Shown one piece after another: positions 11,237 through 19,299 of a stretch of DNA of 64,000 nucleotides; the stretch's first letter is position 1; each line of letters starts with the position of its first letter. The notes beneath the pieces are model-generated. The model was not told where the DNA came from. It searched no databases and saw nothing but the letters and a program-made list of their open reading frames with translations. The stretch is from Leishmania mexicana MHOM/GT/2001/U1103 (lineage: Eukaryota; Euglenozoa; Kinetoplastea; Trypanosomatida; Trypanosomatidae). A program made the translations under genes and the position numbers. The stretch is from NCBI RefSeq assembly GCF_000234665.1, contig NC_018324.1:1670942-1734941 (forward strand). The letters run 5' to 3'.

Positions 11237-12691
11237 ATGATGATGCGACTCCACATCCGTGTTGCATTCACATCGCTGTCAACCAGCAGAGGTTACGTCT
11301 CCCATGACGGCGGCCACCTCGGTACTCGCCGGTGCGCTTCGCAGACCACCTCGTCCACCAGCTTCTCGGCGAGCAAGTCGGCACCGTTGTTGAATGCGTC
11401 CGGCACATCCTCCGCCCGTATCAAGCCCCCTTCCTACCTGTACCGCTCCTTCATGGGCCACTCCACACGCTTTGCCGCGATGGCGCCTCCGCTCATGCGC
11501 GCCGGTATCACGCAGCTGGAACGCGAGCCTCTGGCGCATAGCACCCCGGGCCGCATCAACGACCACATTTGCATCGGTATGGTCAAGACGCTGCGCTGGC
11601 TGGCGGATCGCGCCTTTCGTGAGCGGTATATTCACCGGGCAACAATGCTGGTAACCGTGGCGGCTGCAGCACCAGCGGCGGGCTCTGTGGCGGCATATTT
11701 ACGCATGTTCTTCAGGCGGAGCAACAGCAACAGCACCTGCACGGGCGATTCAACGATGTCCACAACAGCCGAGGCGAGCTCCCCGTTTCTGGTCTGTGGC
11801 GGCTCGCCAAATGCCGGCGCTGCCCCACCTGTTCCTGGTGCACGCCGCTCCTTCGCCATGGCGCGCCGATCACTGTACATGTCTACGTCCAGCGCCACCA
11901 TGGAAGGAGCGGGGTCGACACTAGAGCATTCCTATGTGGACGAGCTCCGCGGCCTGCTCGCGCAGTGCGAGAGCCACGCCGTTCATTACCAAGTACTGAG
12001 CTGCATGGCCGAAATCACCCTTCTTGAGCGCGGTCTCGTACTCCTGCTGCAGGCGGTACACTTCACCATCTACCTGGCTTTGTTTCTCTTCTATCCGCGC
12101 ATGGGGTTTCGACTCATGGCTTACACAGCGGAGGAGTCCTCTGTGGTGTGGACGCAGATGGTGAACGATGTCGACCTTGGCAAGATTGCCGAGCCGCGCG
12201 TGCCGCAACTGGCACTGCACTACTGGGGCCTAGAGGGAGTCTTTACCGCACAGGCGGCGCCACCGCCGAAAACGCCGGCTCCGCAGGAGCAGGAAGCGCT
12301 TCTCTACAAGACCAGCGAGGGACTTGTGGCAGAGCAGAGCCCTGTTGCTGACGCGCCGATATCGGGTGCCTCACCGTATGGTAGCAATAACGGCAATCGG
12401 GCTGCAACGCCTTTGTCGCGATTCGTCGACCGTGTGTCAGTGCCTTTCGAGGTGACCGGTCCTTGCCACGACAGTGCTGTGAACCGAAAGAAGAGTGAAG
12501 AACGCGTCATCACTCCCTCCGACCTTGACGCCGCCCCCGAGGCGTCCGTCTTGACGCTGCGCGACGTTGCACTGCTCATCCGCTCTGATGAGATGATCTT
12601 CCGCGACCTGAATCACGAGCTGGCGAATAAGCTGGACATACAGCCGAGCTGGACGCAGCGCCTCTTAGCATTCCTTAGCGGAGAGAAGTAG
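11237..12691 (+). CDS. Alternative-oxidase-family protein lacking most diiron ligands (pseudo-oxidase candidate)
   Basis: A 484-aa protein with an N-terminus resembling a mitochondrial presequence. Collinear matches to alternative oxidase (AOX) are: RWLADRAFRERYIHRATML (119-138); LLAQCESHAVH (240-250) facing the AOX ENERMH helix; LLERGLVLLLQAVHF (262-276); YPRMGFRLMAYTAEE (286-300) facing the LEEEA helix; PQLALHYWGL (323-332); and LRDVALLIRSDE with RDLNH (441-460) facing IRADEAxHR. Of the six AOX iron ligands, only His250 and Glu452 remain. The Glu of LETVA is Val139, the first Glu of ExxH is His247, the Glu of LEEEA is Ala298 and the last His is Phe455; the conserved Tyr is Trp305. Two low-complexity inserts (about 161-230 and 335-435) separate the blocks. 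It should keep the membrane-associated fold but not ubiquinol-oxidase chemistry. The first in-frame ATG is at 11237; 11240 and 11243 are alternatives. Confidence 0.75.
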   Translation: MMMRLHIRVAFTSLSTSRGYVSHDGGHLGTRRCASQTTSSTSFSASKSAPLLNASGTSSARIKPPSYLYRSFMGHSTRFAAMAPPLMRAGITQLEREPLAHSTPGRINDHICIGMVKTLRWLADRAFRERYIHRATMLVTVAAAAPAAGSVAAYLRMFFRRSNSNSTCTGDSTMSTTAEASSPFLVCGGSPNAGAAPPVPGARRSFAMARRSLYMSTSSATMEGAGSTLEHSYVDELRGLLAQCESHAVHYQVLSCMAEITLLERGLVLLLQAVHFTIYLALFLFYPRMGFRLMAYTAEESSVVWTQMVNDVDLGKIAEPRVPQLALHYWGLEGVFTAQAAPPPKTPAPQEQEALLYKTSEGLVAEQSPVADAPISGASPYGSNNGNRAATPLSRFVDRVSVPFEVTGPCHDSAVNRKKSEERVITPSDLDAAPEASVLTLRDVALLIRSDEMIFRDLNHELANKLDIQPSWTQRLLAFLSGEK

Positions 12692-13692
12692 CCGGGAGGC
12701 CAAGCGCACAGAATGTGCACAGCGAGTTTTGTGTAGGTGTGGCAACCTCAGCCTCTAAGGAAGAGTGCCAGTGCTCTCTCGCTCTTCAACACACGTGCAC
12801 ACAGAGGGAGTTTCGGATGGTGCTCTAACCGCAGGACGGTGATTCTTCCCGGGGCTCAGACAGACATGCACATGCGGAGGCGAGAGGGTGGTGCTATGCC
12901 TCTTCCTCTAGTCATTGTTGTCCGCCTACTCCCCCTCAACTGTGAGAGTTCGGTCGTGCACCCTTCTGTTGCCCTTTGTTTTTCTACTTGCTCTGCTTCC
13001 TACGCGCATGGGCCCAAGCGGTGCGTGTGCCTTTTGGCTCGTTGCCGTCCTTCAGCGTTTATCTGCCCACCGCGTGACACGCAGCAGCAGCAGCAGGAAA
13101 AAAAGAGGAAGACAGCAAATAACTCCCCGCGCGTGCAAAGACAACGCCCCTGGGATGTACCACGGTTCTCTCTGCTCTCCTGAGTAACTGAGGCTACTGC
13201 GCAGGGAACACTCATCACGTTCCGTATGTGCATGGAGGTGTGCGCCACCCCACACCCACGCTTCTCCCTTTCACGCTTCCCCCACCCCCTCCTGAGGGGT
13301 ACGCAACAGACCTACGAACCCGCTTCATGGTGGCTCTGGCTTCTGTGGGCTCAACGAATGCAACAACAACGGCAAAAGAACGCACTTTCCCTCCGCACCT
13401 GTAATGCGCTCGTTCTCCTCCCTTCTCTCATTGTTCAGCGACAGCATCCACGTGTGTCATCGACATCATAGAGAACACTGCCTCGGTCCTTTGAAGCATC
13501 ACGCAACGCCAGCACACACACAAGCAAAAGAAAACAGCGACATAGAGGTAAACCTACGCCGTTGTCCTTGTAGACTGCACACATACATATATATACACGA
13601 ACGTTCGCTTGCATCTTTTTTTTTGGTGTGGCGCTATCATCCATCTCTACCCCAATTCATTTTGTGTGTGTGTGTGTGTTCCCACGTGGACG
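12692..13692. other. Spacer between AOX-like gene and GCP gene
   Basis: Mixed-composition then pyrimidine-rich DNA, a CAG run near 13082-13095, and a (TG)8 microsatellite at 13663-13678 just before the next start. A poly-T tract at about 13617-13624 may belong to the acceptor region. No supported gene. Confidence 0.7.
13663..13678 (+). repeat. (TG)8 microsatellite
   Basis: A short TG repeat ending 14 bases before the chosen start of the gamma-tubulin complex gene. Translation from upstream would give an implausible Cys-Val run, which supports the ATG at 13693. Confidence 0.8.
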
Positions 13693-16284
13693 ATGAGCAG
13701 CACGACGGATTGGACCCGCTTCCTCGCCGCGCTGGAGAAGCGAGGGGTTCGGTTTGATCAAGTGCAGTACGCCACTGACCGCCAGGAGGTCATTCGCGCC
13801 ACCGGCATTACAGATGCCCTCAGCATCGCGGTAGTGGAGACGGAGTGGCAGCGCCACTGCAACGGCGTAAGAGATGCTTCGAGAGCGATACCACCGAACC
13901 ACCAAGGCGTTTCCGCCAGTAATCCTATACCCACTCGCCCTCTGGCACCGCTCCTGTCTCAACTCGCACCCGATGAAAGAGGGCCGACTACGTCTGCCAG
14001 AGCCTCGAATGGCGGTATGGCTGGCCTGCCGGCTCTCCACGAGCTCTCCCAGTTGACAAGGCTGCCGGAGGAGTTGCAGGACACCGTGTTGGCGACAGAA
14101 GTTCTATCGGCAGCAGTGGGACTTGGGGGCGTGTTCCTCCAGTACACGCCACCAGCACCCGGCACCTCGAGCGGCATCAGCCCCAAAGAAGGCTTTCAGG
14201 TCTCGCCGCTGGTACCTGCGTCGATGCGGAGCCTGTGCGAAACTGTCCTGCCTGTTGCCGACGCCTTTATGGCGCTTCGCTGCATCGAGAAGGCCGAGTA
14301 CTCCAGTCGTAGTCTTGTGCTCATGGCACTCGGCGAGGTGGTCTCCGAGATCAACACGAGCTACGCCCACCAGGTGTCCAAGCTGCAGCTCTGGAGTGAG
14401 GGTCGGCCGATGCCGCTGATGGGCGTGGTGTCGGAGATTCTCCGTGTCGGGCATCACGTGGTGCGACTGCGACAAATGCTGCCAATGGATCTCATATGCA
14501 CAGCGCTCGCTGAGGCGGCGGCAGCGGCTCCGACTTCGTCGACGCTCACCTCTCCCTCTTCCGGGCTCGTGGGGCCTCGCATCTTGAATCACCTGTGTGA
14601 CCAAGTGAATAAGTACTCCGGCAGCTGCGAGGATCACGAGCTGCTGACGCTGCTGCTCCGTCGCTCGCTCGTCCCGTACCTGCGCATGTTGCAGCGCTGG
14701 ATGCACAGCGGCGTACTTGACGACCCGTACGGTGAGTTCTTCATATCGGAAGTCTACCAACCAGCGCGGCCGTCCCCGACGGCTGCGAGTCACCAGCAGC
14801 AGCGACACGTTGGCCAGTTCTTTTTGGATGCACTGGCGCCGTCGGCGACCGGCGCCGGGCGCGACGGTGAGCTTGGTGTGAGCGGCTCCAGCACGGCTTC
14901 TCAGGGCCGATTCAGCTCGAGCAGACGTGCGGCCGCGCAGCAGGACGTGGTGGCCTTTGACCGGCGCTTCTCCCTGAACAAGAGCCTCGTGCCAGTGTTC
15001 CTCAACACACCGAGTCGCATAGCCAAAATGGTCTTTTTCGCTGGTAAGTACTGCTGTCTCTTACGAGAGTACGGCGCAGCGCTCCCAGCGTTTCGACCTG
15101 CAACTTTTTCCGGCGGTGCTGGTGCTGCTGCGGCAGGATCCAGGTCCGACGGTCCTGGCGACGCCCTCTTGACTTGGAGTGGAGCGGACCAGCTTCAGCG
15201 TCAGGTGCAGGAGTCCTTCGAGATCTCCAGCGGGGCCGTGATCCAGCTGCTGTTTAGCCCGTCCGTCGACTTACTCGGGCATCTCAAGTCTCTGAAGCTG
15301 TACTTTCTCCAAGAGCGCGGTGATTGGGTCGTGGACTTCCTCGACAGCGCCGAGAGCCTCCTCGCCGAGCATCCAGATCGCGTCAAACAGTACTCGATGC
15401 AGGTGTTACTGCAAGCAGCTGTGGCCCGCAGCTGCTCGAGCGACCCGTACCATGACCTAATCGGGTGCAGCTTTGCGAACTGCACTTTGGAGGAGCTGCT
15501 GCAGGAACAGAATCGGCAGCGCGACAGCGGCGGCGACACGACGACGGCGGCCATCGGCGAGGGTGCGACGACGGCGCTGCCGTTCCGTCGGAGCATGGGC
15601 GGTAGCGGTGGCGAAGTGGACGCTCGGGGCAGTTTGGAGCTGCTTCAGCTCGAGACGGATCTGCAGTGGCCCTTGACGCTGGTGCTCGATGGAAAGGTAA
15701 CGCATCGTCTGAACGTCATCTTTCGGCTACTGATCTGGGTGAAGACCTGCGAGCGGCGCCTCTGCGAGGTGTGGTTTACGAATGAGATCCTCGGTGAGTT
15801 CAGTGCCGCTTACGGGCTGAAGCACCAGTTTGTGCAGTTTCTGCGTCAGTTCCAGTTTTACGCTGCCCACTTTGTGCTGGAGCCGCTGTGGAGTCGCCTC
15901 GTCGCGCGCATCGGTCAGGCAGATAGTGTGTTCGCCATCTCGCAGGCACTCACGGACTTCTTTGATGGCGTGGAGACGGGCTTGGTGCTCTCCAGCACTC
16001 AGCGCTTCCGCAGCCTGGCACACATTCTCGAGCTAACGGAGCGTTTCTGCTCGGTAGGGATGCACAGCAGTACAGCGACGATGCCGCTGATTGAGGCAAC
16101 GCTGCATTCTGTCGAGGACCAGTTTCTGCGTGCGCTGTCGGAGCTTGCCTCGCCGATAGGACCCGACTACCCGCAGCTGGTGCCGCTGCTGACATGGATC
16201 GACTTTAGCCGCTTCTACGACCAGAACAACGTCTATCACGTTCAGCACGGCGCAGCAAGCTCTGCAGCGGGTCGTAGTATGTAA
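13693..16284 (+). CDS. Gamma-tubulin complex component (GCP2-like, Spc97/Spc98 family)
   Basis: An 863-aa protein expected to help form the gamma-tubulin small complex that nucleates microtubules at basal bodies and other centres. The GRIP1 region begins near MRSLCETVLPVADAFMAL (about 178) and contains RWMHSGVLDDPYGEFFI (about 335-350), a family signature. MVFFAGKYCCLLREYG (about 443) matches the TGKYLNVIRECG block. The C-terminal GRIP2 region starts near DLQWPLTLVLDGKVTHRL (about 655); the W-PL pattern is more like GCP2 than GCP3. Family linkers are Ala/Ser rich (about 85-175, 405-440 and 600-645). Length is close to known GCP2 and GCP3. The start is the first ATG outside the TG repeat. Family assignment is firm; GCP2 rather than GCP3 is inferred. 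Confidence 0.88.
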   Translation: MSSTTDWTRFLAALEKRGVRFDQVQYATDRQEVIRATGITDALSIAVVETEWQRHCNGVRDASRAIPPNHQGVSASNPIPTRPLAPLLSQLAPDERGPTTSARASNGGMAGLPALHELSQLTRLPEELQDTVLATEVLSAAVGLGGVFLQYTPPAPGTSSGISPKEGFQVSPLVPASMRSLCETVLPVADAFMALRCIEKAEYSSRSLVLMALGEVVSEINTSYAHQVSKLQLWSEGRPMPLMGVVSEILRVGHHVVRLRQMLPMDLICTALAEAAAAAPTSSTLTSPSSGLVGPRILNHLCDQVNKYSGSCEDHELLTLLLRRSLVPYLRMLQRWMHSGVLDDPYGEFFISEVYQPARPSPTAASHQQQRHVGQFFLDALAPSATGAGRDGELGVSGSSTASQGRFSSSRRAAAQQDVVAFDRRFSLNKSLVPVFLNTPSRIAKMVFFAGKYCCLLREYGAALPAFRPATFSGGAGAAAAGSRSDGPGDALLTWSGADQLQRQVQESFEISSGAVIQLLFSPSVDLLGHLKSLKLYFLQERGDWVVDFLDSAESLLAEHPDRVKQYSMQVLLQAAVARSCSSDPYHDLIGCSFANCTLEELLQEQNRQRDSGGDTTTAAIGEGATTALPFRRSMGGSGGEVDARGSLELLQLETDLQWPLTLVLDGKVTHRLNVIFRLLIWVKTCERRLCEVWFTNEILGEFSAAYGLKHQFVQFLRQFQFYAAHFVLEPLWSRLVARIGQADSVFAISQALTDFFDGVETGLVLSSTQRFRSLAHILELTERFCSVGMHSSTATMPLIEATLHSVEDQFLRALSELASPIGPDYPQLVPLLTWIDFSRFYDQNNVYHVQHGAASSAAGRSM

Positions 16285-17665
16285 GGGCGCCATGGGGGCA
16301 AAGGTGTGGAGGCGACTAGGGCGGTGCGGGTGTGGGAGTTGTGGGCAGCAGTGACAGGGCTACACCTGTACAGCATCGCAGTCGCTTGCCTTGATGCCGC
16401 TTGATCTTTTTTTAGGTGCGTTGCTCTCTTTTCTCGCCTCTTCGTTGCTGCGGCTCATGTAGAACGGCGCCACGAACGAAGAGCATCAGCGCCGGATGTG
16501 TGTCTCGGCTTGTTCTTTGTGAAGGAAGGGTGGGGCGGGGTTTTGCCCCGCGGCAGATTGATACTTAGAACAAACTGAACCCTGTAGCGGAGGAGCGCAC
16601 GTGTTGCGCTTTCTCAGACGCGTGCCGCTTGCGTGGTTACACCACGTAAGAGGTATGCGAGGGTGGCGATGCAACGATGCGGTACATCAACCGTTCTTTT
16701 TTTTAAACGCAAAGGTAGCGAGACTGATGGGTCGAAAGTCATGAGGCACGATGTTACCACCACGACTTCTTGCACCGGCTGCGCACTGTCTGTATCGAGG
16801 GACTTATGCTCATTGCCTTGCTTCCCCTCTCATGCATGTCGTGCGCAGTTCGCTCTTTCTGGGACGCATTTCGGCCACTGCTGTGGCAATGTTCCCTTTC
16901 TCCTCCCTTTCCCTCAAACACGTCTTGCCTTCCTTCGCTATGCTGCCTCCCCCAATCTACCCCATATCTTTGTCTTGTGTCTCTCCATGTCCTTCTTTGC
17001 CGGTGAGGAGGGAGCGGGTGGATGCAAGAAAAAAAAGAATATCTCAACATCGGGGGCAGCAACGACCGCACCGCGCTCGCATAAGCCGTGTGTGTGTAGT
17101 CCACACCTCCCCTCCTCCCCTTTTTCTTTTGTGTGAACAGTTCTACTGCTGCTCTGCGTCACACATGACACACGTGGTGCATCGAGGAACAATGTGCGTC
17201 ACTTGCACGCCCCACACCGCCCAGCCGACAGTCACACGGAGGATAGGAAAGGGGAGTACCAGCAGCCCTGCCGCCTCCCTTTTGTTTACTGGAAACGGCT
17301 GAGTGTCGTGCTCCATTTGAAGTGAGGAAAGCACACAAAAGAAGAAAAACACATGTTTCTATCATCGCATGAGGGCTGGAAAGCGAACGCAAATCGACGT
17401 TGTGTGTTGGGTCTCCCATCCACTCTCTCTTTTCACGAGCCATTCGCTATGTGAGTCGTGTTCCAGGGTGTGCGTGCAGCGTGCAACGGGGCATGGTTTG
17501 CCTCTGAATGGAAGAGATCCCACGTGAGCAGCACCGAGAGATGCATCTTCACACGCACGTGCAACATCCACCACATTACACCCTCGCGGAGAGTCAGCCG
17601 CGACAAGAGCTTGGCTCTGCGAGAGCGTGAGGCATACGCCCAGGCGGGGTCACTCGATTCTCGAC
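16285..17665. other. Spacer upstream of the ARL-like relic
   Basis: No supported gene. It holds a small GC hairpin (GCGGGG at 16535-16540 pairing with CCCCGC at 16546-16551, five-base loop) and long C/T tracts. From about 17450 the composition becomes less pyrimidine biased on approach to the pseudogene. Confidence 0.65.
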
Positions 17666-18093
17666 ATGGACGGCTTTCTCTCCGCGCTGTGATTGCTGCA
17701 TTCGGAGGGCAAGAAGCTAAACCTGAGGTTTGGTGGGGATGGGGAAGCGTTTCAAAATGACGTTTGCTGAAGGCGCTGGCAGCACGTTACCTCGAAGCGA
17801 ACCTCCCCACAGTTGGTCTGAGCGTGAAGCCGCTGCGCGAAAGGACAAAAAAAGGCGGGGTTTAGCCAAGGTTGCGGGGCATAGGTGGCCAAGAGCGTTC
17901 CCGGCCCCGAATGACCACGCCTCCATCGAAAGGGTGCAGCTGTATCACCTACTGGGTGGATGCGAGTGAGTACGGGCGCGCCGAGCCGGCTGGATGGAAG
18001 CTGCACAAGGTACTCGACAGTGCTGCTCCACACAAACTGCCACTGCTCGTGTGCCTGAGCAAGATTGATGGGGATCCCTCGCATGCGCAGTGA
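17666..18093 (+). pseudogene. Decayed ARF-family small GTPase (ARL8-like)
   Basis: Broken reading frames retain an ARL8-like protein in the right order. The first frame (ATG 17666) gives MDGFLSAL, a TGA at 17690-17692 where ARL8 has Trp, then EGKKLNLRF leading into a ruined P-loop. After a shift near 17764 the second frame gives LEANLPTVGLSVKPLRE (switch I, PTVG), KGGV, a TAG at 17863-17865, then GIGGQERSRP (DxGGQ box, Asp to Gly). CITYWVDASEYGR follows, then KLHKVLDSAAPHKLPLLV and SKID in place of the NKxD guanine-binding motif, ending at TGA 18091. From KGGV to SKID the alignment is without gaps against ARL8-type sequences. The P-loop, catalytic region and NKxD motif are all damaged, so no GTPase is expected. 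The remaining C-terminal part is uncertain. Confidence 0.75.
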
Positions 18094-19299
18094 GGCGTGC
18101 ATCGCACTTCCGCACTTGAGGAATACAGAAAACAATATCCAGGTGGTCGTGTACATCCCCGGGTTGATGTAAACAAGCAGTAGTGGGGTTGTGGACTGGC
18201 TGGCTGGCTAGGAAAATCGCACGGGTGCGTTCTCAAAAGTCGCCATACGCCAACGACGCAAGAACACGAGAGACCGACGGACGCACACGTTCGGGTTGTT
18301 GGGCAGCCCGTTGTGCGCCCGTGGCGCAGCTTTATTGCGGAGACACGGAGGATTGTGGAACAAGGCAAGGCGGTCAACAGCCTAAAGCGAAAGTCAGCGT
18401 CTTTCCACCCCTTCTTGTTTTCTTTTGTGTTTGCGTGTCGCTTGTTTTGCTTCACCACCCCCAGAGTCCCTCAGCATAATGGATCATGGCAAGCGCGTTG
18501 CTGTCTTCCATGTGCCACCTTATTCCACAAATTTCTTGCCACCTGCCCTCTCTATCTTGTTCAGTCGTTTCGTTGTTGCGCCCCACCGGCTGTGACCTTG
18601 TCTGACCAGGGCCGCACATCCGAGAGACAGGGAGAGGGTGGGGAGTGCTGTGGCTGCGCATGAGAGCGACACCTCGTCTCCACGGCCAGGCTTCCTTTTG
18701 TTGCCATCCGTTCACTCTTGTGCTGTGTGCCCGTTTTCCGCTCTCTCCTTCTGCTGTTTGCCTTGTTGCTGAGAAGCAGCGGCTGTGTAGACGCCGGAGC
18801 CGAAATGGAAGAAAAAAAACAAAAAGAGCCTGAGCAACGGCGGGCGATCGCGGCCGATCGCTAGGCTGATGTCCCGCGTGTTGCGCAGCACTCTCACCAC
18901 TGCTGTGTTCCCTTGGCATATTTTTATTGTTTCTTTCCAAGAGGAACGCGACGAGGAGGTAGTTGCTCTCACGAGCGCGCTCGTTTCACCGTTTGCCGCG
19001 GAGGGGCCATCAGCGCTACGAACGTCTCCGTTGCTGTGTTTCCGTTCTCTTCCTTTCTTCCTCTCCATTACCTTTGTGAACTCTGCTTTCTCATCTCGAC
19101 GTTTGTGTCCCTTCTCACATGTACAATGTCAGGGCCGCCAAAGCAGAGCATACAACACGGCTCGTGTTGTGGACTCACGCGGGTTAACAGGACCCCCTTG
19201 TTCCCCCCTCGCCCGCCGTTTGCTCAGACACGCACATACACAGAAAAAAAAACAGACGGATACTGCTGTTCATCACGAAGCAGAAAGGCGATAACTACG
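18094..19299. other. Spacer between ARL-like relic and helicase gene
   Basis: The first 300 bases may hold more decayed coding DNA: one frame at 18241-18420 reads plausibly as protein (for example RPWRSFIAETRRIVEQGKAV) but has no start, and a stop lies upstream. From about 18410 it is pyrimidine rich and leads to the helicase start. No intact gene is supported. Confidence 0.5.

Noticed and set aside
18183..18479. Frame continuing after the ARL-like relic
   Set aside because: It may be further decayed coding DNA but has no start codon and no family signal; not listed as a gene.
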